Shown piece after piece: positions 19,168 through 29,330 of a DNA stretch of 55,812 nt. The first letter of the stretch is position 1. Every line of letters begins with the position of its first letter. The position numbers and the translations under genes are program-made. The stretch spans positions 1-55,812 of the forward strand of contig JAUNJX010000009.1 in assembly GCA_030533005.1 (NCBI GenBank), read 5' to 3'. The notes beneath the pieces were generated by a model. It was not told where the DNA came from. It did no database searches and saw nothing but the letters and a program-made list of their open reading frames with translations. Source of the DNA: Clostridia bacterium. Lineage in GTDB: Bacteria > Bacillota > Clostridia > Christensenellales > CAG-138.

Positions 19168-20373
19168 CAGCCTTTCCAGCCTCTCCCGCACGGCCTTGAG
19201 GAAATCCGCCGTGCTTACGGCCTTGGGCGTTTCGCCCTCTACAAGCCCTACAAGGTCTTTGGTCATCACGCCGTCCTGCAGCGTTTGCAGGGCGGCTTTT
19301 TCCATACTCTCGCCAAAGCGCTGCAAATCGGCAAGGCCGTCCATTTCACCCCGCTTTTTGAACGCGCCGCTCCACGCGAACAGGGTCGCCATGGGGTTGG
19401 TGGAGGTCTCCTCGCCCGCGAGGTATTTATAGTAGTGGCGGGTGACGGTGCCGTGCGCGGCCTCGTATTCATAATTGCCGTCCGGGCTTACGAGCACGGA
19501 GGTCATCATGGCAAGGGAGCCAAAGGCCGTGGAGACCATGTCGCTCATCACGTCGCCGTCGTAATTTTTGCACGCCCATACAAAGCCGCCCTCGGAGCGG
19601 ATGACGCGCGCCACCGCATCGTCGATCAGCGTATAAAAATAGGTTATACCGGCCTTCTCAAACGCCGCCCTGTAAGCCTGCTCATAGATCTCCTCAAAGA
19701 GCAGCTTGAAGGTCTGGTCGTATTGCTTGGAGATGGTATCCTTGGTGGAGAACCATAAGTCCTGCTTCACGGAAAGCGCATATTGAAAGCAGGCGTGGGC
19801 AAAGGAGCGAATGGACGCGTCGCGGTTGTGCATGCCCTGCAGCACGCCGGCGCCGTCGAATTCGTAAATGCACTGCCGGGATATCTCGTTTCCGCCCTTG
19901 TCCGTGAACACCAGCTCCGCCTTGCCCGGCTGCTCCACCCGGTACTCCACCGCCCGATACACGTCGCCATAGGCATGGCGGGCGATGGTGATGGGCTTTT
20001 TCCATGTGCGCACCGCGGGCTTGATGGAATCGATCAGGATGGGGGTGCGAAACACCGTGCCGTCCAAAATGCTTCGGATGGTGCCGTTGGGGCTTTTCCA
20101 CATCTGCTTGAGGTCATATTCCTTGACGCGCGCAGCGTTGGGGGTGATGGTGGCGCACTTGACGCCCACGCCGTATTTTTTGATGGCGTTGCTCGCGTCC
20201 GTCGTGATGCGGTCGTCCGTTTCATCGCGCACCTTGAGGCCAAGGTCATAATATTCCGTTTTCAGCTCCACAAAGGGCAAAATCAGCTCGTCCTTGAGCA
20301 TTTTCCAGATCACGCGGGTCATTTCGTCGCCGTCCATCTCCACGATGGGGGTCGTCATGGCGATCTTTTGCAT
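19162..20373 (-). CDS. icd: NADP-dependent isocitrate dehydrogenase, eukaryote-like type
   Basis: 403 residues of the dimeric type II IDH family rather than the E. coli-type Icd. It converts isocitrate to 2-oxoglutarate and CO2 with NADPH. Diagnostic segments include [53 protein letters not shown] and [14 protein letters not shown]. It lies 42 bases after aconitase, preceded by AAAGGAG. In anaerobes this pair usually supplies 2-oxoglutarate for glutamate. Confidence 0.97.
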   Translation of the reverse strand: MQKIAMTTPIVEMDGDEMTRVIWKMLKDELILPFVELKTEYYDLGLKVRDETDDRITTDASNAIKKYGVGVKCATITPNAARVKEYDLKQMWKSPNGTIRSILDGTVFRTPILIDSIKPAVRTWKKPITIARHAYGDVYRAVEYRVEQPGKAELVFTDKGGNEISRQCIYEFDGAGVLQGMHNRDASIRSFAHACFQYALSVKQDLWFSTKDTISKQYDQTFKLLFEEIYEQAYRAAFEKAGITYFYTLIDDAVARVIRSEGGFVWACKNYDGDVMSDMVSTAFGSLAMMTSVLVSPDGNYEYEAAHGTVTRHYYKYLAGEETSTNPMATLFAWSGAFKKRGEMDGLADLQRFGESMEKAALQTLQDGVMTKDLVGLVEGETPKAVSTADFLKAVRERLERLL

Positions 20374-20415
20374 GGCTTTCTCCTTTTATCTATCCTTTTC
20401 TATGCTTGTGGGCGT

Positions 20416-22656
20416 TCAGCGTTCGCTGCGCGCCGCGTAGTAATTCATCAGGCACCCCTGCAGGATGATCTCCTTCTCGTCCGCCGTAAGGCCGCTGATG
20501 TGCAGCAGGATATCCTTTTGGCCATGTTTTGTCAGCAGCTTTGCGGGGATATCCTCCCGGCCTTCCATGATCGCGTCGCGCACCCCGGGCACGAATACAT
20601 AGTCGCCCGCCTCGGCGGGAAAATCCGCGCCCTCGCCCAGCGTAAAGGGCAGTATGCCCCAGTTGATGCAGTTGGATCGATAGCGCTTCGTCGCAAACGC
20701 GTAGCAGATGTTGGCGAATCCCCCCAGCACCTTCTGGCAGGAGGCCGCCTGCTCACGGGCGGAGCCGTCGCCGGGCTTGTTGGCAAACACGCAGGAGCCA
20801 AACTGGGTGCTCCCTAAAAGCGCGTCCGCGTCGCCAAAGAGGGCGAGTATCTCCACCAACGCATGCGGCTTTTCCCCCGCAAGGCGCGCCTGCTCCAAGG
20901 TCTGCACGGCCTTTGCGCGCGACACATAATCCGGCACGCGCCTTGAGAGCGTGAATTCCGCCAGCCGCAGAGGATTGGAGCGGTACGAGCTCGTCTCCCC
21001 CGAGGGGATCAGCTCGTCCGTGGTGGTGACGGGGTCGCGTATGACGGCGCAAAGGGAGAGCAGCATGTTTTCCGACAGCGGCTGCATCTTAGGCCAGTCC
21101 GCGATGTTGGGACCCAGCACGAGCTCCGTTTCCGGCTTGGGGTTGCCAAAGCCGTTATACACGCGGCGCGCGTACACGCTTTGATCGAACACATAATCGG
21201 GATAATCCGCCTCGTATGCTATGTCCGACGCGGCCGTGATCACGCCGCTGTTTGCGGCCGTCGCCGCGATCGAGCGCGCGTCCATCAGCGCCACCGCCGC
21301 AAGCTGCCCTTCGCCGGGCTTGCTGCCCTCGCGGTTGGGGAAGTTGCGGGTGGTATGGCGAAGCGACAGGCCGTTGTTCGCGGGCACGTCGCCCGCGCCG
21401 AAGCAGGGGCCGCAGAAGCTGGGCTTGAGTATCGCCCCCGCCTCAAGCAGCGTTTCCGATAGCCCCGCGCGCATGAGCGCAAGGCTGACCGGCACGCTTG
21501 TCGGGTACGCGGAAAGGGAAAACGCGTCGCAGCCCGTGCTGCGACCCGAAAGGATGCCCGCAGCCTCCGCGATGTTTTCATACAGGCCGCCAGCACATCC
21601 GGCGATCACGCCCTGATCCGCCTGCACGCCGTTCTTTTTGATCTTGTCGCGCAGCGCAAGCCTGGCTTTCTTGAACGTTTCCGCCGCCTCCTTCTCCACA
21701 CCCGCGAGGATATCCGCCGCGTTCGCGTTGAAGTCATGGATGGTATAAGCGTTGCTGGGGTGGAAGGGAAGGGCGATCATGCAGTCGATCTTGTCTAGCT
21801 CCAGCTCGATCATGCAGTCGTAATAGGCGTTATCCGCAGGCGAGAGCTTGCTGTACGCCTCGGGTCTTCCATGGATGGTATAAAACTTCCTTATCTCCTC
21901 GTCCGTTTCCCAGATGGAGCTTAGGCAGGTGGTTTCTGTGGTCATGACGTCTATGCCGTTGCGAAAATCCGCCGACAGACTTGCAATGCCGGGACCGACA
22001 AACTCGATCACCTTGTTTTTGAGAAACCCGCTTGCAAACGTCGCCTTGACGAGTGATAACGCCACATCATGCGGCCCCACGCCGGGCTTGGGCTTGCCCG
22101 TAACGTAGCAAAGCGCGACCTTGGGCGCCGCCACGTCATAGGTGTTGGACAAAAGCTGCTTGACAAGCTCCGGCCCGCCCTCGCCTATGGCCATGGTGCC
22201 CAGCGCCCCGTAGCGCGTGTGGCTGTCAGAGCCCAGTATCATGCTGCCGCAGGAGGCGAGCGCTTCCCGCGCGTAGGAATGAATGACGCTTTGGTTCGCG
22301 GGCACATAGATGCCGCCGTATTTCTTGGCGGCGGACAGGCCGAACACATGGTCGTCCTCGTTGATGGTGCCGCCCACGGCGCAAAGGCTGTTGTGGCAGT
22401 TGGTCATGGCATAGGGCAGCGGGAACGCGCGCATGCCGGAGCAGCGCGCCGTCTGGATGATGCCGACATAGGTGATGTCATGGGATACCAGCGCGTCGAA
22501 CCTGATGCGCAGGTTATCCTTGTCCCCGCCCACATCATGCGCGCGGAGTATTTGATACGCCATGGTATTTTCCCGCGCCGCGTCAGGCGATACATCTGCC
22601 GCCGGCTGCGGCACACCCTTTATAAGGCAAACGCCCTGATCCTGTATTTTCAGCAT
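20416..22656 (-). CDS. acn: Aconitate hydratase (mitochondrial-like, ~750-residue type)
   Basis: 746 residues. It isomerises citrate to isocitrate with a [4Fe-4S] cluster. Cluster ligands are visible as the Cys in VIAGCAGG and both Cys in SFCGPCFGAGDVPANNG. GSDSHTRYGALGTMAIGEGG and the C-terminal swivel-domain segment KRYRSNCINWGILPF are also present. Many Clostridia annotate this family simply as hydratase. The next gene is icd. No citrate synthase gene is present in the window. RBS GGAGAGGAA precedes the ATG. Confidence 0.93.
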   Translation of the reverse strand: MLKIQDQGVCLIKGVPQPAADVSPDAARENTMAYQILRAHDVGGDKDNLRIRFDALVSHDITYVGIIQTARCSGMRAFPLPYAMTNCHNSLCAVGGTINEDDHVFGLSAAKKYGGIYVPANQSVIHSYAREALASCGSMILGSDSHTRYGALGTMAIGEGGPELVKQLLSNTYDVAAPKVALCYVTGKPKPGVGPHDVALSLVKATFASGFLKNKVIEFVGPGIASLSADFRNGIDVMTTETTCLSSIWETDEEIRKFYTIHGRPEAYSKLSPADNAYYDCMIELELDKIDCMIALPFHPSNAYTIHDFNANAADILAGVEKEAAETFKKARLALRDKIKKNGVQADQGVIAGCAGGLYENIAEAAGILSGRSTGCDAFSLSAYPTSVPVSLALMRAGLSETLLEAGAILKPSFCGPCFGAGDVPANNGLSLRHTTRNFPNREGSKPGEGQLAAVALMDARSIAATAANSGVITAASDIAYEADYPDYVFDQSVYARRVYNGFGNPKPETELVLGPNIADWPKMQPLSENMLLSLCAVIRDPVTTTDELIPSGETSSYRSNPLRLAEFTLSRRVPDYVSRAKAVQTLEQARLAGEKPHALVEILALFGDADALLGSTQFGSCVFANKPGDGSAREQAASCQKVLGGFANICYAFATKRYRSNCINWGILPFTLGEGADFPAEAGDYVFVPGVRDAIMEGREDIPAKLLTKHGQKDILLHISGLTADEKEIILQGCLMNYYAARSER

Positions 22657-22682
22657 TGGTTCCTCTCCAATCGTCTATTTAC

Positions 22683-23444
22683 TTACCGAAGGGTATTGCG
22701 CAAAATGCCGATACCGTCTATCTCCACCTCGATCACGTCCCCCTTTTGCATGGGGCCGATGCCGGCGGGCGTGCCGGTGGCGATCACGTCGCCGGGCAGC
22801 AGCGTCATGCATTCGCTCATGACGCACAAAAGCGTATCGATGGAATGGATCATGTTTTCCGTGTTGGAATCCTGCCGCGTTTCCCCGTTTAGTCGGGAAC
22901 GCAGCCCCGTGTGCTGCGCGTCCAGCGCCGTTTCGATCCACGGCCCTATGGGGCAAAAGGTGTCAAAGCCCTTGCCGCGCGTCCACTGTCCCTCCCGCTT
23001 TTGGATATCGCGGGCGGTCACGTCGTTTAAACAGGTATAGCCAAAGATATAGTCCTTGGCGGTTCCCGGCGCTATGTTATGCGCGGCCTTGCCGATCACC
23101 ACGCCCAGCTCCGCCTCATAATCCACGCGTTCGCTGCACGCGGGATACACGATCTTCTCCTCCGGCCCTATCACGCAGGTATTGGGCTTGATGAACAGCA
23201 GCGGCGCCTCAGGCACGTCGGCTGTGCCATCCGCCATCTCCGCCACATGATCCCGGTAGTTTTTGCCCACGCACACGACCTTGGAAGGCGCGCAGGGGGC
23301 AAGCAGCGTGACATCGGCAAGCGGCAGCTTTTCGCCCGTGAAGGCAAGCCCCTCATAGGGCAGACCCGTGATGGGGTATACCGTATCCCCCCGCAGCTCG
23401 CCGTAGCTTATCTGATCGTTATAGGAAAAACGCACGATACGCAT
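22683..23444 (-). CDS. Fumarylacetoacetate hydrolase (FAH) family protein
   Basis: 253 residues from the ATG at 23444, behind GGAGG. The metal-binding core reads DYEAELGVVIGKAAHN, with a downstream conserved TCLNDVTARDIQKREGQWTRGKGFDTFCPIGPW segment. This short FAH type includes acylpyruvate hydrolases, oxaloacetate decarboxylases and the oxaloacetate tautomerases (FAHD1/FAHD2 group). Being first in an operon with aconitase and isocitrate dehydrogenase favours a role in oxaloacetate handling, but specificity cannot be read from sequence. Confidence 0.87.
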   Translation of the reverse strand: MRIVRFSYNDQISYGELRGDTVYPITGLPYEGLAFTGEKLPLADVTLLAPCAPSKVVCVGKNYRDHVAEMADGTADVPEAPLLFIKPNTCVIGPEEKIVYPACSERVDYEAELGVVIGKAAHNIAPGTAKDYIFGYTCLNDVTARDIQKREGQWTRGKGFDTFCPIGPWIETALDAQHTGLRSRLNGETRQDSNTENMIHSIDTLLCVMSECMTLLPGDVIATGTPAGIGPMQKGDVIEVEIDGIGILRNTLR

Positions 23445-23476
23445 ATATGTTACCTCCATCATACACAATATGCCTT

Positions 23477-23505
23477 ATTATATATGTTTTTTGTCATGCG
23501 TACAA
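23477..23505 (-). promoter_or_regulatory. Promoter of the FAH-acn-icd operon
   Basis: Minus strand TTGTAC (23500-23505), 17 bases, TATAAT (23477-23482), 32 bases before the ATG of the FAH gene. Confidence 0.65.
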
Positions 23506-23519
23506 TCCCGGAAAGCAAC

Positions 23520-23548
23520 AAAAAAGAGGACGCCGTTTCAGCGTCCTC
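23520..23548 (-). terminator. Terminator after the msmK/ugpC-type gene
   Basis: Minus strand GAGGACGC, a seven-base loop, GCGTCCTC, then TTTTTT. The stem is a perfect 8 bp. Confidence 0.92.
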
Positions 23549-23571
23549 CCTGTATGCTTCGTTTTAGGTTC

Positions 23572-24768
<1,197 letters not shown>

Positions 24769-24970
24769 AGTTCCCGGCTCTGGCGAACACGCCTCCGCGT
24801 AGGACGCCTCGCTTCCCGAAAAATCCGGGTAAGCATTACGACAGGTCTCCACACTGCCGTACCGCAAGCCGCTGCGGTGAAACCCTCTCTTTCTTTTCGT
24901 ACCCACAGCCATAGGGTGGAGTGATTGCGGGCCGTATTTTTATTTCGGGCAAAAGCCCGAAAATGAAAAC
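24769..24970 (-). other. Long untranslated leader of the msmK/ugpC-type gene with hairpins
   Basis: From the predicted promoter, about 225 bases of leader precede the ATG. Near its 5' end TTTCGGGC and GCCCGAAA (24943-24962) form a perfect 8-bp hairpin with a TTTT loop, followed by TAAAAAT, not by a clean T-tract. Closer to the gene are CCCG/CGGG and other GC-rich inverted segments. I could not match it to any riboswitch class I know. It contains no convincing coding sequence. Confidence 0.45.
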
Positions 24971-25007
24971 ACTACTATTGCCGGACATAAAATCCAACAA
25001 TAGTAGT
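24971..25007. promoter_or_regulatory. Operator-like dyad overlapping the msmK/ugpC promoter
   Basis: ACTACTATTG (24971-24980) and CAATAGTAGT (24998-25007) form a perfect 10-bp inverted repeat with a 17-base spacer. One arm overlaps the -10 element, so a bound dimer would cover -10 to about +25, a classic repression geometry. It could also fold in the RNA if transcription starts upstream. Confidence 0.6.
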
Positions 25008-25033
25008 ATAAAGGACGTTTTTTCACTTTGCAA
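25005..25033 (-). promoter_or_regulatory. Promoter of the msmK/ugpC-type gene
   Basis: Minus strand TTGCAA (25028-25033), 17 bases, TATACT (25005-25010). Confidence 0.6.
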
Positions 25034-25049
25034 GCGTTTTTGCCAAATC

Positions 25050-26957
25050 TCAGGCCAAAAGTCCGGTATAAAGCTGGTAATATTTCCCCTTCATGTCCAT
25101 GAGCTGCTCGTGGTTGCCCCGCTCGATGATGCGCCCCTGCTCCAGCACCATGATGGCCTCGGCGTCCTTGACGGTGGAGAGCCTGTGGGCGATAACGAAC
25201 ACCGTGCGCCCCTCCATCAGCGAATCCATGCCCTTTTGCACCAACGCCTCGGTGCGGGTGTCGATGGAGCTTGTGGCTTCATCCAATATCATCACGGGCG
25301 GATCGAGCACCGCTGCGCGCGCGATGGAAAGAAGCTGCCGCTGCCCTTGGGAAAGGCCGCTGCCGTCGCCCTTGAGCACGGTATGGTAGTCGTTGGGGAG
25401 CCGCATGATGAAATCATGCGCGTTTGCAAGCTTGGCTGCGCGCACGACCTCCTCGTCGGTGGCGTCGGGCTTGCCAAAGCGGATATTTTCCATGACGGTG
25501 CCCGTAAACAGATTCACATCCTGCAGCACATACCCCTGCGACGCGCGAAGATCGGCCTTCCGAATGCGGTTGATGTCGATGCCGTCGTAGGTGATGGTGC
25601 CGTCCTGCAAATCGTAAAAACGGTTGATCAGGTTCGTAATCGTGGTCTTGCCAGCACCCGTAGCGCCTACGAACGCGATCTTCTGCCCCGGCTTTGCGTA
25701 CAGCGTAATATCGTGCAGCACGGTTTTCCCCGGCACATACGCAAAATCAACATCCGCAAAGCGCACGTCGCCGCGCACCTCCACATAATTGTTCTCGCCG
25801 TTCACCTTGGGGCACTTCCATGCCCAGACGCCCGTGTTCTCTCCGGTTTCGCAAAGCGTACCGTCGGCGTTTCGTTTTACATGCGTCAGCGTCACCGTGC
25901 CCGTGTCGCTTTCGGGCTTCTCGTCCAAGAGCTTAAAGATGCGCCCCGCGCCCGCAAGCGCCATGACGACGGAGTTGAGCTGCTGGGACACCTGATTGAC
26001 GGGCATGACAAAGCTCTTGGTCAGCTGCAGGAAGGACGCGATCGCGCCCAGCGTCAGATGCCCCGTAAAGATCGCCAGCGCCCCGCCGACGATCGCGGAA
26101 AGGACGTAGAGGAAGTTGCCCAAATTCCCCATGATGGGCATGAGGATGTTGGCAAACCGGTTCGCGCCCGTCTCGTTTTCGCAAAGCGCGTCGTTGCGGC
26201 GGTTGAACTCCGCCTCGGCGGCCTCCTCATGGCAGAACACCTTCACGACCTTTTGGCCGTGTATCATTTCCTCGATGTAACCGTTGACGTCGCCCAGCGC
26301 CTTCTGGCGCTTGACGAAGTACGCGCCGCTCTTGCCCGCCAAGGTCTGCGCGATATACACCATGAAGGACACGAACACCAGCACCAGCGCCGTAAGCGTG
26401 GGGCTTAGCGTAATCATGGCGGCAAGCACCGAAACGATGGTCACGACGGAGGAAATCAGCTGCGGTATGGACTGGGAGATCATCTGCTGCATGGCGTCGG
26501 TATCGTTGGTGTAGCAGCTCATCACATCGCCGTGGTTGTGGGTGTCAAAATACTTGACGGGCAGCGTCTGCATGCGGGCAAACATCTCGTCGCGGACGTT
26601 TTTAAGCACCCCCTGGGAGATCGTCACCATGACGCGGTTGGTCAAAAACGTCGCCGTGATGCCCGCAAGATAGATGCACGCCATCACGCCAAGCGCCTTA
26701 AGAAGCCCCGTAAACACGGGCGCAGCCTCCAACAGCAGGGGCGCTATATAATCGTCGATGAGCGTCTGCAAAAAGAGGGATTGCGCAACCCCCGTCAAGG
26801 CGCTGGCCACGATGCACAAAAGCACCAGCAACATCCGCCACTTATACGGCTTCCAAATGCACAAAAGCAGGCGTTTGAAGGTGGCTGTGTCCATGTTTTT
26901 GAGACTTGACTTTGGCCCCATCTGCCTGCGGCCGGGTCCCGGCATGGCGTTACTCAT
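25050..26957 (-). CDS. ABC exporter half-transporter, catalytically canonical Walker B subunit
   Basis: 635 residues: an exporter membrane domain with six helices (about 40-345), a ~60-residue linker, then the ATPase domain. Walker A is GATGAGKTT, and Walker B LDEATSSID has the catalytic Glu. The signature is degenerate (LSQGQ instead of LSGGQ). Together with the upstream gene, whose features are reciprocal, this indicates a heterodimer of the LmrCD/BmrCD/YheHI kind with one active and one degenerate ATP site. Such pairs export drugs, lipids or peptides; the substrate is unknown. The ATG overlaps the upstream gene by eight bases. Confidence 0.93.
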   Translation of the reverse strand: MSNAMPGPGRRQMGPKSSLKNMDTATFKRLLLCIWKPYKWRMLLVLLCIVASALTGVAQSLFLQTLIDDYIAPLLLEAAPVFTGLLKALGVMACIYLAGITATFLTNRVMVTISQGVLKNVRDEMFARMQTLPVKYFDTHNHGDVMSCYTNDTDAMQQMISQSIPQLISSVVTIVSVLAAMITLSPTLTALVLVFVSFMVYIAQTLAGKSGAYFVKRQKALGDVNGYIEEMIHGQKVVKVFCHEEAAEAEFNRRNDALCENETGANRFANILMPIMGNLGNFLYVLSAIVGGALAIFTGHLTLGAIASFLQLTKSFVMPVNQVSQQLNSVVMALAGAGRIFKLLDEKPESDTGTVTLTHVKRNADGTLCETGENTGVWAWKCPKVNGENNYVEVRGDVRFADVDFAYVPGKTVLHDITLYAKPGQKIAFVGATGAGKTTITNLINRFYDLQDGTITYDGIDINRIRKADLRASQGYVLQDVNLFTGTVMENIRFGKPDATDEEVVRAAKLANAHDFIMRLPNDYHTVLKGDGSGLSQGQRQLLSIARAAVLDPPVMILDEATSSIDTRTEALVQKGMDSLMEGRTVFVIAHRLSTVKDAEAIMVLEQGRIIERGNHEQLMDMKGKYYQLYTGLLA

Positions 26958-28683
26958 CGAAATCGCCTCCCTTCATCTGGGATTCGTAGACCTCTTGATA
27001 GATGGTGTTGGTTTTCAAAAGCTCCTCGTGCGTGCCCATGCCGTTGATGCGGCCGTTGTCCATGACGATGATCTTGTCCGCATCCTGCACGCCGCTGATG
27101 CGCTGCGCGATCACGAGCTTGGTGGTGTGCGGCATGGTGGTCTTTAAGGCGGACTTGATGCGCGCGTCCGTCGCCGTATCCACGGCGCTCGTGGAATCGT
27201 CAAGAATGAGCACGGCGGGCTTCTTCAAAAGCGCCCGCGCAATGCAAAGCCTCTGCTTCTGGCCGCCGGATACGTTGGAGCCGCCCTGTTCGATATGGGT
27301 TTCGTACCCATCCGGCATTTTGCGGATGAACTCGTCCGCCTCGGCGATCCTGCACGCGGCGACCAATTCCTCATCCGTCGCGTTCGGGTCGCCCCAGCGC
27401 AGGTTTTCGGCGACCGTGCCGGAGAAAAGCTCGTTTTTTTGCAGCACCACGGCCACAGCCTCTCGAAGCGTTTCCATATCGTATTCCCGCACGTCCCGTC
27501 CGCCCACCTTGACGATACCCTGCGTCGTGTCGTACAGGCGCGGGATCAGCTGCACGAGCGAGGTTTTGCCAGCACCCGTCCCGCCGATGACGCCGATGGT
27601 CTCGCCCGCCTTGATCTTAAGCGTCACATCCTTAAGGCACAGCTTGTTCACATCGCCCGCGTAGGAAAAATCCACGTCCTCAAACTCGATATCGCCCGCC
27701 GGCCTTTGGAATACAGGCTCGGCCGGATTGGCGATGTCGTTCTTCTCCTCCAGTATCTCCACCACGCGCTCGCCGCTGGCCTTAGACATGATGAGCATGA
27801 TGAACACCATGGAGAGCATCATCAGCGACATCAATATCTGCATGGCGTAATAGACGATGCTCATAAGCTCGCCCGTGGTCATATCGCCCGCCACGATCAA
27901 TCTGGCGCCAAACCACGCGGCAAGCAGCATGCAGCTGTACATGCAAAGCTGCATAAGGGGGCCGCCCAGCGCCGTCGTTTTCTCCGCCTTGGAGAAATCG
28001 CGGTAAATATCGTTGGAAACCTTGCCGAACTTGCTTGTTTCGTACGCCTCGCGCACAAACGCCTTGACCACGCGGATGCCGCGCACGTTTTCCTGCACGA
28101 CGTTGTTAAGCTCGTCGTACATCTTGAATACGCGCTCGAAGATGGGTCGCGCCCTTGTCATGATCAGCACCATGCCCAACGCCAATACGGGGATGATGCC
28201 CACAAAGATCAGGGAGATCCTTTGGTTGACCTGAAAGGCCATGATCATCGCCAACGCCAGCGTCACAGGCGCGCGCACCGCGATGCGGATGCTCATTTGA
28301 TACGCCATCTGCAAGCGCGAGATATCCGTGGTGAGGCGGGTGACGATGCTCGCCGTGGAAAACTTGTCTATGCTTTTGAAGGAATAGCCCTGCACGGCAT
28401 GGTACATGTCATGCCGCAGGTTCTTGGCAAACCCGCAGGAGGCGATGGCGGCAAAGTGTCCGGACGACGCGCCCGCAAACAGCGAAAAGGCGCATACGAC
28501 GATCAATATGCCGCCATAGCGCAGGATCGCGTTCATGTCCCCCGCGTCGATGCCGTAATCGATCAGGCGCGACATAACAAAGGGAATAATGACCTCCATC
28601 ATCACCTCCAGCACCATACACAGAGGCGTGAGCAGCGAAGGCTTTTTATATTCCCGCACACAGGTCAGGAGTTTTTTAATCAT
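26950..28683 (-). CDS. ABC exporter half-transporter, degenerate Walker B subunit
   Basis: 577 residues: six-helix exporter domain (about 15-310), then the ATPase with Walker A GGTGAGKTS, an intact signature NVSGGQKQR, and Walker B LILDDSTSAVD. Asp replaces the catalytic Glu in the last motif. It pairs with the downstream subunit, so the consensus site would combine this signature with the partner's Walker motifs. It is transcribed from its own promoter just upstream. Confidence 0.93.
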   Translation of the reverse strand: MIKKLLTCVREYKKPSLLTPLCMVLEVMMEVIIPFVMSRLIDYGIDAGDMNAILRYGGILIVVCAFSLFAGASSGHFAAIASCGFAKNLRHDMYHAVQGYSFKSIDKFSTASIVTRLTTDISRLQMAYQMSIRIAVRAPVTLALAMIMAFQVNQRISLIFVGIIPVLALGMVLIMTRARPIFERVFKMYDELNNVVQENVRGIRVVKAFVREAYETSKFGKVSNDIYRDFSKAEKTTALGGPLMQLCMYSCMLLAAWFGARLIVAGDMTTGELMSIVYYAMQILMSLMMLSMVFIMLIMSKASGERVVEILEEKNDIANPAEPVFQRPAGDIEFEDVDFSYAGDVNKLCLKDVTLKIKAGETIGVIGGTGAGKTSLVQLIPRLYDTTQGIVKVGGRDVREYDMETLREAVAVVLQKNELFSGTVAENLRWGDPNATDEELVAACRIAEADEFIRKMPDGYETHIEQGGSNVSGGQKQRLCIARALLKKPAVLILDDSTSAVDTATDARIKSALKTTMPHTTKLVIAQRISGVQDADKIIVMDNGRINGMGTHEELLKTNTIYQEVYESQMKGGDFDE

Positions 28684-28728
28684 ACAAGTACCTTGTTTTC
28701 CTTGCCTTCCAAAAATACATTACTGTTT

Positions 28729-28758
28729 ATCATACGGCGCAAAGAAGGCCCCTGTCAA
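28729..28758 (-). promoter_or_regulatory. Promoter of the ABC exporter operon
   Basis: Minus strand TTGACA (28753-28758), 18 bases, TATGAT (28729-28734), 45 bases before the ATG at 28683. Confidence 0.65.
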
Positions 28759-28789
28759 TCAATGCCGAATCTTTTCACATTTCTGCGCC

Positions 28790-28813
28790 AAAAAAGGCCA
28801 TATGGCCTTTTTT
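28790..28813 (-). terminator. Terminator at the end of the hydrogenase operon
   Basis: A perfect 24-base palindrome: six A, GGCCATATGGCC, six T. It lies 64 bases after the stop of the last hydrogenase gene and would work in both directions. Confidence 0.9.
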
Positions 28814-28877
28814 AAGATCACCTTATATCGACTGCCTTCGTACGCAGCCGCCCAAGCAAGGGTCGTTAAGCCCGCGC

Positions 28878-29297
28878 TTATGCCTGTGTCGTTTCCGTCC
28901 CCTCACCCTCGCCGTCAAAATGGCGGTGCTCGCGCAGCTCGGAAAGCGGGGTCACGATGATGTGGCCGCGATCGTCGATGAGGTTTTCGGGCAAAAACAG
29001 GCGGCCGGGCATGTCAAGGCCGTCGAACTGAATCCCCATCAGCTCCTCAAGCTCCTTCTCCGGCCACGCGGCCGCCGCGTCGTAAACGGCGGAAACGGAG
29101 GGCAAGGCGTTATCCGCAAACGTGACCTGATAGCTCTCGATACCCTTGTCCACGCCGTATTCATAGGATACGACGTTTTGTCCCTCCGCGTTGACCAGCC
29201 CGTGGATCATGATAAGCGGTATGCCCGCAGCGTGCATGCGCTGGGCGGTCGATACGATCTCCTCTTTGGCGATATCGAATTTCTGGTATGGCTGCAT
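28878..29297 (-). CDS. mbhK: NuoC-like (30 kDa, EchD/MbhK-type) hydrogenase subunit
   Basis: 139 residues from the ATG at 29297, behind AGGAGAG. The core VSAVYDAAAAWPEKELEELMGIQFDGLDMPGRLFLPEN matches the complex I 30-kDa signature, in which an acidic E-x-x-E segment is followed by the GI.F.G......L.LPE stretch. The subunit helps join the small and large subunits in the peripheral arm. It is last in the operon, after hypE and over 11 kb from the large-subunit gene, whereas in archaeal mbh operons it sits between the small- and large-subunit genes. A short acidic tail ends the protein. Confidence 0.86.
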   Translation of the reverse strand: MQPYQKFDIAKEEIVSTAQRMHAAGIPLIMIHGLVNAEGQNVVSYEYGVDKGIESYQVTFADNALPSVSAVYDAAAAWPEKELEELMGIQFDGLDMPGRLFLPENLIDDRGHIIVTPLSELREHRHFDGEGEGTETTQA

Positions 29298-29330
29298 GGT
29301 TTCACTCTCCTGTTCTGCAAAATGCATAGT

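Noticed and set aside
24943..24962. Perfect hairpin as a rho-independent terminator of the ABC exporter
   Set aside because: Neither strand has a U-tract after the stem, and it lies within the predicted leader of the next gene.
24769..25049. Known riboswitch (c-di-GMP, TPP, cobalamin, glycine, SAM) in the msmK/ugpC leader
   Set aside because: I could not find the conserved core sequence of any of these classes by eye.
28878..29327. First thought that the hydrogenase lacked a NuoC/EchD subunit
   Set aside because: The last gene of the operon carries the 30-kDa subunit signature, so the complex is complete in that respect.
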